From Glandiceps talaboti (lineage: Eukaryota; Hemichordata; Enteropneusta; Spengelidae): a stretch of 64,000 nt of DNA. The notes under the pieces are model-generated. The model did not search any database and had not been told where the DNA came from. It saw only the letters and a program-made list of their open reading frames with translations. The position numbers and the translations under genes were made by a program. The stretch lies in assembly GCF_964340395.1 (NCBI RefSeq), contig NC_135565.1:21228709-21292708 (forward strand). The letters are read 5' to 3'. Shown here piece by piece: positions 36,812-50,300 of this stretch. The number at the start of each line of letters is the position of its first letter. Positions within the stretch are counted from its first letter, which is position 1.

Positions 36812-39154
36812 GTAAGCGTATTACAATATTGTCTTTTATCGCCAGATTTTATGGCCAATAAGTTCAATTCCACCTTTTATAAATTCAACTAATAATAACG
36901 ATATCAACATACGACTTTATTTTTTCGTTTTGTCGTAAATCATAAATTTACGCTTTGATATTTATGACATGTGAATGATCGACGTAGGCATATGGACTGC
37001 GAGTACCGATTCAGCGAATAGAAAATAAACTAAGAGTCGGAGTTTCATTTTAAATATATTTCTTGTCATGTTTAACACATAGATATATGGTAGTTTTCGC
37101 CTTGACATCCTCGTCATGGCCTCATCATGTACGTACACACTGTGGTTGGCAGAATGCCAACGACCTTTGTTGCTGGACAAGTAGTGCGATTGTTTCAGCA
37201 ATTTGATTGGTCGCCGTGTGGGGCAAATGTAAGGTGTGGCTTTCCTGAGCCAATCGGTTGTTCATGTTGTTGCTGTGTCTCAGTTACTGGAGAGGTCGCC
37301 AAACTCTTTGAAGAGCATCGCGACTCGCAAGTAGATAAATGTGAGAAACTATTGTCACACATGCATTGTTAAGTCTCCAGTGATTGCAAAGAGGACAATG
37401 GGCAGATTGCACCACAGACAACTAAGAAGTACTGTTACAGTATATACTTGTCTGTGATTGCACTAATGTTATAAATGTTGATATAGCTTGGAACTCGTCT
37501 CGTCCAGACTAGACAAAATGTCTTCCATGTCGCATATTACAAGAGCCTTGGGAAAACGTGGTGGGCACTGAGGTTCAATGACATGAAGATATTTGTGTTG
37601 TGTGAGTGTGTGTGTGTGTGTGGGTGGGTGGGGGGGGGTGCTAACAGTGTGTGAACTAAGGGAAAATGACTACTGGTCATAAGGACCGACATGTAGCAAA
37701 AGCTGCTGGTCCTTACAGAAAACTGCTGTTCCATACTCAATGCAGTTCACATTCACGACCTGTATCTACATCAATTCCCCATCCCATACAGATCAGATGA
37801 TTTGGAACTTTAATATGATACAACATATCTTTTGATACACTAAAATAAAAGATAGTACAACAAATTGTTTAATATCCACTCTTTATTTTATTATTTATAA
37901 TATCTAATAATACAAAAAATAATTTGGAAGCAAGTTTGGGATTCGACAAATGGACCCTTAGAATTAAAAAATAAAGATAAAGTTGTACTTTATGATACCA
38001 GTACCACAGTAAAAAAAGCACAAACACAGAAGATAAAAACTTCAAAATCACAACAAACGCTACAATTATTGCAGCTACTTGGCAGACATAATTTACCCCG
38101 ATGTTAAACTGGAAGCAAATGCTACAATCCCATTAAGTTAATGCAAACAGATGACAGCAAAGCAGATCTGAATCACTAACTGGATTTTCCAGTTAAATTA
38201 CGCCTTACCTGAATAAAAATCGGACATTTTCCAACTCTGACCTTAATTATGGAGCCTTCAAGACCCAAGAAATGTTCAGAGGTATTTTGAAATGGGTAGG
38301 ACACTGACATCTCACTCACGTTTTCAGCGTGATCTCATCTATTTGCGTTTGCCTATCAGTAATTGTAGTGTTTCATTACAATTCTGCCGATGCTAAAAGT
38401 AACACCTTTTAGCACCTTCTTACACCTGTACCCATATGGTGAATAACGCCACCAGCCTATGCTTTGGGGCTATGTGTAAATAAAACTTGTTTGTCTAAAC
38501 TAAGCATCTTGCTGGAACTCGTTGACACCTCTCAATCCGATAATGGTCAGTAGTTGTACCTCACATCACAGACAAGAAACTGTGTTCCTTGTCTGTGCTC
38601 AGATGTTGTACCATGGCTCACAGTCCTGCTTGCAGACGGTGCACGCGTTTCGCTCAACACCGTCCTACGAAAAGTAACCGTCCTATAGCGAGTGCGAAAA
38701 CAAAATACTTTCGCACCAATAACAAAATAATTACATATAATTTTTTTTATAAAGCTATCAAATATTAGCAATCGATCGAATATGTACTCATTTTACATCT
38801 TTTTGACGATAGTAGTCGCTGGTACGATCACAAAAGGTGTCGAAATCGGAACTTTTCCAGTTCCGACTGATTTCAAAGTCCCGCCTTACAAACTCCGCCA
38901 CATTTGATCGGACGTCCGCTTGGGCATAAATTTTACGATTGAACTTGTGATTTCGGGATTTCTGGTCCTCCGGACTGGGACTAGTACTTTTGTAGCCAAG
39001 GCGAGGTAAAATTACTAAATAGTCGATTTATTGCTGATATTTGAACACAGATGCGTTAAATCTTTAGTTACTACTATACTAGCATTTCAGGTAAGCCCAG
39101 GTTTCACAACTGTCTCTTTGTAGGCGACTTACTCCGTATGCAAGCAGTGCGACA

Positions 39155-39200
39155 TGGACCCTCAGACCACTAGTGGTCAACCGGTCTGAGATGGATCATA
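39155..39200. repeat. Hairpin related to the 10253 palindrome
   Basis: cctcagaccactagtggtca followed by accggtctgag, then gatcatagaccct. Combines the two short palindrome motifs seen separately at 10253 and 10933, suggesting they belong to one element family. Confidence 0.5.
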
Positions 39201-39984
39201 GACCCTACGAAATGGATGTAGCCTAGTAGAAATGTCTGTATTTGTGAACAGTAAGGAATGTCTCTCAGATAGACTGTGTCCATGACTGTACAATGTTGTG
39301 TCAATCAAGGCCTCTTCGCAGGTTTGTGAAAATGATGCTGGGGACTAATCTCCATTTCAAAAAGGGAAGTTTTTCTAACTGAAAAAGGTGTTTGTCCTGA
39401 ATGTTCGATAACTTGCATTTCCGTCATTTTCTCGTCTCTGTTAATTTTAGCGACGAAGGGATATGATATTCCATAGAACGCCTTTTGTTTTATCAATTAC
39501 AAACAATAGCATGTGAAGGGCGATATAATGTTGCCTTGTCCGAGAAACGGGAAGTACACTAGCTGTTTTCACTTCACTGCTCACACTTACATTGAAGAGC
39601 TATGTAGTCAGTAATCTTGGCTAGTCTATTCTATTGTCAAACAGAATTTTCCCTCAAATTCAACATCACTGTCAGAATATATTCGAGAAAGGTTTACAAC
39701 GTTTAAACTTTATTCATCCTGGATCCAATAGCAAGTGTACATTCTTTGATCACGGATTTGCGAGTGCAAAACATTATAAAACTTAAAAGCACGGGACTGC
39801 AATTTTGTGTTCCTTGTCTGTGTAACCTCAGATCACTGAAAATATTCATTAGTGGTCTGAGTCTGAGTTGGAACACATCTCCGTTTATAGTGCTAGTTGT
39901 GTGTATTCACTAAGCCGTTTCAATATATTAATCATATGGATGTTTTATTTTCAACATCACGCAAACCATTGGCCTCTTTTCATG

Positions 39985-40160
39985 GTAGCGATTAGTCTAT
40001 CTGCTAGACCTCGGATGTTCTTCCGATACAATACGACACACGACCGAACATCGCTATCGAGGATGGAACATCCAAGGCAAGCCCTCACTGCGAACTGCGT
40101 TCGCTTATAGTAATTAGTATCGAAAGAAAGCACGAACATCTAGCAGCAAGATTAGGTAGC
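39985..40160. mobile_element. Inverted-repeat MITE-like element, family B (copy 2)
   Basis: Left end tagtctatctgctagacctc..cttccgata; right end cgaaag..cacgaacatctagcagcaagatta. The interior has its own inverted repeat (ggatgttc / gaacatcc). Confidence 0.7.
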
Positions 40161-40599
40161 GATTTGACAGACGCCAACAAAATCGAATTTTAGACTCTAA
40201 TATTACTCTTCGCACGTACAGAGTACTTTTTATAGGATAATATCATAAAAAGTGAATCAGAGCAAGCATCTAACCTAGAGTCTAAAATCAGATTTTATCC
40301 GATAATGGATATTTGTGTAATGTCGCGTCTTCATGGGGTCAGGTGTAAAAAAGACGGGTCAAAGTTTGGAAATGTGCACTCAGAGAACTGCGACACAACT
40401 GCTGACAGAGAGTTCTCAAATCATATTTCAGAGCTAAGGTGGCTATTGTCCTGCGTGTTCATTATAAAGCGGCCAAGTTCGCGTCACAATTTGTAAAATA
40501 ACGCTACGACATTATACTAAACAATAAAGAATAAATAAGCCTTTGAAGTTTCTGTGCTCCTACTATAAATACTTCCTATGAATCTGGCCACAGCTACTC

Positions 40600-40720
40600 A
40601 TGTCCTAGTCTAGCTGCTAGACCTCAGGTGTTATTCCGAATTTACAATACGACAAGGATGGGCGTTCGCCGTCACAGCGAACTTCGTCGGGAGAAGCCCG
40701 AACGTCTAGCAGCAAGACAA
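40600..40720. mobile_element. Inverted-repeat MITE-like element, family B (copy 3)
   Basis: Left end tagtctagctgctagacctc..ttattccgaa; right end cgggagaagcccgaacgtct followed by agcagcaaga. A short, well-preserved copy with a gcgttcgccgtcacagcgaa interior. Confidence 0.75.
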
Positions 40721-42477
40721 CCTCTTTCTATAGTGGTCTGAGCGCACCATGCATACAATGAAAAGATGGACAAGAAGATTATGCAAATACCCGACACTTC
40801 TTTATTTCTGTTGATATAGATGATGAGGCCAATTAACACATTTCTAACAGCTTAGCATATTAACTAACCTCGGATTTTCGAGGTTGGGAAGTTCTCAATT
40901 GGTCATACTTTAGCATCGGAGATAATTATAATGTTGCTTCCAGTTAAAATTGGAATGAAAAAAAGCACAGAAGAAAAAGTCCTTAAAATTACAACAAACA
41001 CTACCTTTATTGCAGCTATCTGTCAAGCAGCTTGAAACAATCATCTTCTGTTCCTACTGGATTCTTTCTGCTGTTGGCATCTTTCTTAAGCTTGCTTTCT
41101 CTCTGTTTTGTCTTCTTCTTCGGAGGCTCATTGCCGCCTTCTAAGTATCGATCGCCACATACTTACAAATACAACATGGAACTATCTCAAATACATTAAA
41201 GGTTTTGTATACTTCTAACTGTAAACTTTACAGTGATTGTGGTGAAAAGATGCATGCGATGCGTAAAATGAGTCTGAATGTCTAAGACGTTCTGATTAGT
41301 CAAGACACATTAATAATTAGAGAAATTCAACCAATCATGTGATTTGTAACATAAATATACGCTGTATGCTTCACCATATGTAGAATTGATATCAACATTG
41401 ACGACAACACTAGTGAGCTAGCTCTGATGCTTGACAGGTTAATTTCATGTAGGTAAAATTGGATATATTATTGAATAAATGTTATTATTTACTCCAGATT
41501 CCAATTGGTCATAAGGACCGACAAGTTTTTGTAATTCTGAAAAACTGTTGGTACGAACAGAACTCTGTCGGTCTCTCGGACCAATGGACCAGCGTTAATT
41601 TTGCACACTGGTTGCTAATAATGACAGTCTTCTTATTACATTATATTATCTTTTTCAGCAATAATAGAATATTTATTAATAAATTTTAATACAATCAAAT
41701 AAATCAAACATTAGCGAAATTTAATGTAATTGGAATATTTCTGTTCAACATTTTTCAAAAATTTCTGGTGAGTTCGGTTTGGATACATCTAATCAATGCT
41801 TTTATTAGAAAGATAAATTTGTTGTTATCCAATGCAGAAATAAAGCAGGCCAGTTATCTGGACTGTCCTTCATTTTATGTGAACACACCGAATATGCATG
41901 TAGTTACTGTATGATTACAAGTTTAGTCATCTGATGGTTACATGACCAATTGCTATTTCTTGTCTGAGAACTACTGTTTAGTTCATTGGCAGTGTATCAT
42001 TAGATCACATGACCCCATGGCATTCATATACACATTGTATGATAATAAGTCACATGACAAATGCGATCTATCGGTAGATTTGTTTTTACATCAAAATATA
42101 GAATTCTATATCTATTTGATAAACCAAGATGACTAAAAGACAAAACAAAATTAGTGAATACTTACTGTCATAGAATGAACCATTGCAAAATTATTGATAT
42201 AGTTGTTTCTGTGCATGACAGCTGTTGTTAGTGAAGGGTTAGTTTTATAAAGCCATTAATGTCAACATTTTTATGTGTCTTACACTAGAATATGACGCAT
42301 ACAGGTCACATGACTTGTCTAATCCAATGTCAAGTCAAACAGGGTATCACATGACTTAATTTTGTTTGCAAACATAGATTCTTTTCTATTTATAATTCTG
42401 TTATAAACCTAAATTTGTACAAAGGTCAAGTTCAGACAATATTTTGTAACTTTTAAACGTAGATTGAGGGTAGTATC

Positions 42478-45444
42478 ATGGATATTTCCTTCAGTGGTGC
42501 AGGATTTCTCATTGCATATCACGTTGGTGTTGCCATTTGTTTGAAGGAGCTAGCACCCAAAGTAGTTGGGAGAGTGGCAGGTGCATCTGCTGGCAGTATT
42601 GTTGGATGTATATTGCTTTGCGATGTCAATTTAGGTGAGTTACGTGCAGTAAGCATGAAGCGTACTGACCTAGCCGCTACTAACAAGTTTTCGGCCATCT
42701 TGGATATCAAGATACTTCTAACTGATTTGAATGCTGTCAGTTTGAGCGATAAAGGATGGTTATTTGTTACATTTAAGGTTATTGTTGTCATTGGTATAAG
42801 TTTGATTAATTTTTACTGAAATTGTGAATTTGACCGTTTTTCAAATCTGACCTCAGTCAATGCTAAGCTTTGTTTGAAGTGCGTAACTATTATATGACAA
42901 CGCAACAGTCTCATGATAGTGCTGTTTGGCCGGTCTGCTCTTTATTATTATTTGCCAATCACAAAAACCTTGGAATTGATAGTATTCATGTTGATACATA
43001 AATAATTAACATAGATACTAAAGTATTGACGATGGAGCAAGGAAAAAAACAAAGACTAAAAGCCTGATGCTACAGATTAAAAATATTCCCGAATTTGAGA
43101 GTGGCCCCAGTTTTTGTGTATGATGAGTAGGGACTGCAATTTATAGTTATAGTGTTTTCAATCAATGCAGAATTCTAGTAATCATATCACAATGGCGCAG
43201 CTAAGGTCTTATCCACATGGTTTTCATACAACTTTGTCATCATAGGTGCGTATCACCACGGCCTTTGTTAGATCTCGCTATAGATACTACGTGTTTATGA
43301 TGGCATTGCGTAGTTCATGATGTGTAGTGATTGGTAGGGGTGACCTTGTCATGAATATTAATATTGGATATTAACTATTATACCATGCACAAGCCAAGTT
43401 GAACAAAAAATATGGAATATATACTCTGGTTGATCTAAGTCACGACAACATGTGTCTACGTCACTGGTTCTACTGTGTTACGAATACCATTGGTATAATT
43501 ATGTTATTCTTCAATATTTTTATATTTGATTTTTTTCAATATTTTCTTTATTCAGCCGGAAAATACTTGCGACCTGAGGTATGTCACTACACGTCTCTAG
43601 ACTCATAGTGACAAGGCCCCTTAAGTCACTCATATTTTCCTTGGCTGAACAAAGAAAAATATTGGGGAATAACATCTAATTGCCGGGCATGCTGTGGGTA
43701 TGTTGTTATTTTAGATATCGCAATTATTGGTTTCACATTGTTTAGAGATTTGATTAGACTGTAAGATACGTCATGGTAGCGGTTGGCCGATGTGTGAGGG
43801 TGCCCTGTCATGGCGTACCTTACAGACTAAGACTTGATATGGCAATGAAATGACAGATTTGCATCGGCAGTGACGAAGATAATCAGACCTTGTTATAGAT
43901 ATTAATGTTTAGTGGTTGTGTCATTAATCGTGTTTCTGTTATGATAGTTATGATAACATTGATTTGATAGAGAGCAAAACAAATGTGGCCTTGTTATTGA
44001 TATTAATGTTAAGGCTTTATGGATGTTATTATGGAATTATCAGTTATTAGTCATGTTATTGATATGATGGAATGACATTGGTTTGTCTTGATAATTGCAT
44101 AACTGTTTAACACCCGTTGTTCGATTGTTGTGATGTCATTACTCATGAATGATTAATACCCATATCCCTTATGCCACATCCATAGGTTTTTCATCGCACC
44201 AGCAGAAAAATGTGCTCTCACTTGCAAAAATGGTGCAGTGTTCTTGCCAGGCTGGGAAATTGTGGTATTCTTGCTTATTTTCAAATTATGGCGTGGTTTG
44301 TTTATGTTCGCGCAAATATTGTTGCATTAGAATTTGTGTATTACAACCCATAACACCAAAGTAAAGTGTTTCTGTATGTACCACAATTGTTTATAGCAGC
44401 AATATCAAGTGTAAAAGTATACTGTGTTTCATTTGCCAGGTCACCACATCAGAAAGGCCACATGCTAGGCTTGTAAATAAACCAATTGAAACAGTATACT
44501 TTTACACTTGATGTGAATGTTATAAACAAGTGTAGCACATAGAGAAAGTGCTTTACTTCAATATTACTAATTGTAACCTGAATGTTGTAAATAAGTGTAG
44601 CTCAGAGAAAGTGCTTTACTTCAATGTTACTAGTTGTAAATGTAAACCCATCATTGTATCGTTAGCACCAGTTGTGAGTTTAGTGACATGCAAACATATT
44701 TCATTAATTCACAAGATGAAACCTTAAAAATAAGGCATTGATGATTACATTTTTTTTCATTCACATGACATTAGCAAATAATGATTATGATAATTATGAT
44801 TAATAATGAGGTTTATTGTCAGAAATGATAAACCTACAACATATTATTATCTTATTTACATAAAATTACAATTGTACTATAATGTAACAAATTTTACAAA
44901 TTAATGTCAGAAGTAGATAATGAAACAATGGAACTCTGGGACAAAGATTTTCTGGAATAGAAGTCACAAAATTGTTAAATCATCTAGTCAAATGTCTAAA
45001 GCTCAATGTGTACATGTATCCATGTGAAGATAGCAATTTTATCCGAGTCTCATGACTGCAAATTTGATTGGTTTATCTGAGTCTGATAACAAATTTGATT
45101 AGTTAATCTGTGTCTGCTTATAAATTCCAATGTCATGGAAAATCACAAGGCTGAACATGTGGAATACTGTATCTTTTGTAGTTGCTATCATGGTTGTTGC
45201 TATGGTATGGTAGTTGCTATGGTATGTCTATTTTGGTAATCGCAGTTGGAGATAATGAAGACAAACAAAATAATTGTACAGGGCAATGTACAGCTGTCAG
45301 CCTTCGAAATAATATATTGTGGTTGGAGTTGGTTGACTCTGTAAACATATTGTGCTGCTGTACCTATATTGGCAACTGTAATCTAGAACATTTGACCAAC
45401 ACACACACACACTCACGCACACACGCACGCATGCACGCACGCAT

Positions 45445-45524
<80 letters not shown>

Positions 45525-47316
45525 GCCATGTAACAGTCATGTTGTTACCATGTGCAGTAGTATACCATATATTGTATTAACTACGTACATGTACATTTTG
45601 AGGTATACAACATGAAATATTCTGTCTTGTACCAGAAACCTCAATGACTACATATCGATGGAAGAATAAGAAACATGTACTATTTAGTTTGGGGCATTGC
45701 ATGTATAGAAGTTATACAAAACACACATTGATTTTCCTCCTTTGTACAATATTGATGACATATGACAGTAATGATTCCTAGCAAGTGAACTCAACCAACA
45801 TTAAGAAGGTCGCTTCAACATGAATTTGATTTTATTAAAAGACAGGAATGTAGTTCAAAGTGAGAAAAAAGTGTAAAAATAATTAGAACGTAACCAACAA
45901 AATGAGAACATAACGATTCCGATGAACTGAGACTACAGAAATAGTTCACTGGTAATATAATCAGGTTATGTTAATTTATTATGCTAATTAGTTTCATCAG
46001 GCAATTAATTTCATTAATTTAAGTGGTATAAAAAGTGATATACTCTTGATCAATAAAGAAAATATTTGGGAAAATATCAATCAACAATCAATCAATAATT
46101 GTTCTCTATATATATCTAAACTCAATCAAGAAAATTCTTTTACTTATAAAGTTATAATTTATATACTAATAACATTAGCCTATTTAATTGTAGTCTTCTG
46201 TAATATCATTTATTACACTTCAAATAAAATTGTCAATTTTCTATACAGTTGTAATAAAATTATATCCAATCTAATCTAATGTAATCTAATCTAATCTAAT
46301 CTAATCTAAAAAAAAATTACCTACACAAGCTAAAATTTATGGTAAATTCTATAAAAATACTATCAGTTGTGAATATTTTTATTCCAATGAACCAATTATA
46401 CCAATACAAGTTGTGAAGGGGGAACAGCTGGAAATATAGCCTGTATCTCTTAATTAGTTATAATTGTTTTCATTTTCTTTGTTCTGGAACAATATTTGAT
46501 CAGTGTAATATTTTTGTATTTTCTTTTCATCACAGGTGAATGTACAGAAGATGTTTTGGAAATTGTCATTAGAGCTCGTTCCCGTGCTTTAGGACCACTT
46601 CATCCAAGTTTTAATGTTTCTAAAATTCTACAAGATGGTTTACGTAAAGTTTTACCAAAAGATGCACATCTTAAAGCCAGTGGACGTTTATTTATATCGT
46701 TAACAAGATTGTCTGATGGCGCTAATGTTATGATGTCTGAGTTTGAAACCAGGGAAGATTTAATTCAGGTAAGTCAATTAATTTCTGTTGTTATTCAGGG
46801 TTTTTTCTAAGGTTGGGGAATCCTGATAACAGAAAGGGGAAATCTGGTAAAGCTGGCCAATACATTGTACCATAATTTTGGTAAGGAACCCCGGTAAAAT
46901 GACAGGGGAACTCGGGTAGATTTTACCTACTTACCACCCTTAACAAAAGCACTGGTGGGGAACCCCGGTAAAATGACAGGGGAACTCGGGTAGATTTTAC
47001 CTACTTACCACCCTTAGCAAAAACACTGGTAGGGAACCCCGGTAAAATGACTTGGGAACTGTGGTAGATTTTACCTACTTACCACCCTTAGCAAAAACAC
47101 TGGTAGGGAACCCCGGTAAAATGACTTGGGAACTGTGGTAGATTTTACCTACTTACCGCCCTTAGCAAAAACACTGGAAGGAACCCCAGTGAAATGACTT
47201 GGGAACTCAGGTAGATTTTACCTACTTACCACCCTTAACAAAAACACTGGTAGGGAACCCTGGTGAAATGACTAGGGAATTCACTCAGGTAGATTTTATC
47301 TGCTTACTGCCCTTAG

Positions 47317-47347
<31 letters not shown>

Positions 47348-50300
47348 TCAATAAAACAACAGACTTACAGTACAGATATACATTGTCAAATAAAAACTGG
47401 TACAAATTGTTGAATTACTTGGGTAACCCACAAAGTCAAAGACTTCACAACAACTCTGTTATTAGAAACATTGCAGAACGTCTCTGGCATTGCTTGTAAC
47501 TACACAACATTGACTCTTAACTACAAAACCATTTACCAGTGGTAAGGCTTTGAAATACACTACAATGTGTCTTTGACAGACAGTTTGTATCAGTTGAAGA
47601 AAGGTAATCAGTTGTATTATATAATGGTGATACATTGTACCACTTTATTCCATGTGGACTGACATGACATTTGAAGACAATGATAAGTGTTTATAGCTGA
47701 TTGTAAATGATAAACAGATTTTCTAGTGAGTCACTACTTAGTATAAAGGAATAAAGAAACACCAAATTATAGTGTACATGTCTCAAGAAGTGTGGAGCTG
47801 TGTGTCAGTAGCATAGCAATATTAATATGGCTTAGATGGTCTGTGTGTACAGACAATGCTCCAAGTGTATCAAAAACAATGTTGAAATATTCAAGTGTAT
47901 GCCATTTAGTTGAAGTGTTATCAAGAAGATTAAAAGCTAGATAAGTTCTGCAATGTAATCATTTCGGAAGAATTGGAATATGTAAATTACATGTGAGCTT
48001 TTAGATTTCTATACACAATGGTGTATTTTAATTGTTAATTTTCATTCATCATACACATATAGTCTAGTCCCTGTATGGTATCATGACCACGTTGTCATCC
48101 ACATGATCCAAACTATACATGTGTGTAGTCTGGTCCCTGTATGGTATTGTTACGACCACGTTGCCATCCTACCCGGTACATGTGTTGTACTTTTGATATT
48201 ATTCATGTACATTTGGCAAAATGTGGTAAGACTTGTGAATTGATTTAAGGATTTTAATACATTTCTATAGTGCAGTTTAGGGTGTTACTTTTCATATTTG
48301 TTGGAGTAACTATATTAAATGTTTTCTTCAAGTAGTCATTCTCATCTTTTCTGTAGCATAGTTTCATTTTACTTGTACAACTAATCATACCAAGGAACCC
48401 ATCCAGTTCAAGATGCTAATAGATCATTCTCTTTGATATCAAGCTAGACAAATGTAGTAAATTATAATTACTTTGATAAAATAATGAGATAATATTGTAG
48501 CCCAGAGACTTGTCTTGGTGTTACTGTCGCAAGACGTTCTCTACACCCATAGACTTGTCTTGGTGTTGCTATCTCAAGAACACACCAAGCCATGGCAGAT
48601 CTTGCACAGAAATCTGTTGTACATTTGAAATTATCACCAACATCTTTGCTTAAATAAAGACCAAGAGCTGTGCAGAAATTACCACCAAGAGCTGTGCTAA
48701 AATTACTACCAACATCTTTGCTAAAATTATCATGAACATCTTTGCTAAATTACTACCAACAGCTGTGCTAAAATTACTACCAACAATTGTACTGAAATTA
48801 CCACCAACCGCTTTGCTATAATTACTACCAAAAACTCCTGTGCCAAAATTACCAACAGCTTTGCCAAGAGCTGTGCTGAAATTACCACCAAGAGTTGTGT
48901 TGAAATATTACCACCAACACTTTGCTAAAATTACTACCAGCAGCTGTGCTGAAATATTACCCCTGCTAAAATCAAAGTGTGGTGTGGTGTGGTGTGGTGT
49001 GGTGTGGTGTAAGTGTCTAGTCTGGGCTAATGATAGTCATGTTAGTGGTACAGTGTTTATCTGACCTCTTACCTACATTTTGTGTTCAGTATAACAATGT
49101 ATGTACTTCGAAGTTTGATATTGATTGGCAAAGTTAGTTTAGTGAATACCAATTAGCATATAACTGTCTCAAGTCTTATGTAAGAATCACTGACATGGAC
49201 AATACACACAGTACAGTGCTGATATCTAAAGGCTATTGCAAAATCAAATGTAATGCCACATGCAGTAACATGTGACTGACCAATTCACCCCTACCACATT
49301 GGATCCCCCCCTCCCCACGTACACTGCTGCACACAGACTGCTATGGCTTCTGAATTGTCAGTTTTAATAATTAATGTTTCCTTTGTTTCCAAGGACCCAC
49401 ATTCCAAGGGTCCTTAATGACCATGTATTGACTTCAGAACGATCCTAAACTTAATCATTTTGGCATTTTCCTCCCCTCCCCCTCTTTTTTCCTGCCAAAT
49501 CCCCTTTGTTATACCCCCTCTGTATTCCAAAGCCTAGAAACCTCAGTGAAACATAAACTGATAGTACATGTGTTCAATTTGGTTTCTTCAGGTTTTGTTT
49601 AGGTGGAAAAAAAATAATTGTGTATGTCCGACAACATGACCTCAAAAAATAGGGTAGTTAGGTCAGGATTTTATTTTATTTCATTTTACTTTATCTTCTT
49701 ATTTGCTTTTATTTTTGAAAAATATTGCTTCAACTCAAAATCAAACGAAATGTCGGTCAGAATACCCCTTCTGTGATAGTTTGATGAAATATGTACAGAC
49801 ATCACTGGGGAAAAGAAAACAGACGTGCATGAAGGTCAAGAAGACAAAGAATTTCTTATCTTTTAAAAAAATGTTATGGGTTGGCGGCTTAAACTAGGGG
49901 CGGTCTGGTTATCAGAAACCCATTTAAAAAAATATTTTTAGTGGTATACATTTTGTGAAATTTTCAGTTAATTTCTTGGGAGGACATTGTCATCATCAAA
50001 CATACTAGCTATAGTTCTCAGATCAGTTTGTTTAGAAACAGTGCAATCTATCATAGAGTGAACAAGACTAACAATTTACAGTTGAAAGCTGTCAGTTTAG
50101 GCCTAATAAAAAAAATTGTGTGGGTCTGGTTACACTCAATTTTATTTATTTATTTATTTTTTCATGTGTAAGTGACTAGTTCAGGTTTTCCATTGTTTTC
50201 CACATGTTCTCTGTGTTGTTATTTCTTCCTATCAGATGCACAGCCATTACAGATTGGAAGAACAGTTTTAGAGTGTCTTTTTAACTTGATGTCAGTTTCT

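Larger units (their letters stand above)
36812..42477. other. 5.7-kb interval between the two lipase first exons
   Basis: No further patatin exons were seen. It contains hairpin/MITE-like elements (39155-39200, 39822-39862, 39985-40160, 40600-40745) and repeated gtcataaggaccgac motifs near 37677 and 41509. The rest is unique AT-rich sequence that should contain the exon 1b promoter. Confidence 0.5.
42635..46535 (+). other. Intron 1 of the ATGL-like gene
   Basis: Contains family A and D elements (43395-43690, 43750-43832), an inverted repeat at 44403-44515, a two-copy direct repeat at about 44520-44640, a (CA)n run at 45405-45525 and a (TCTAA)n run at 46270-46310. No extra exon was recognised. 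Confidence 0.6.
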
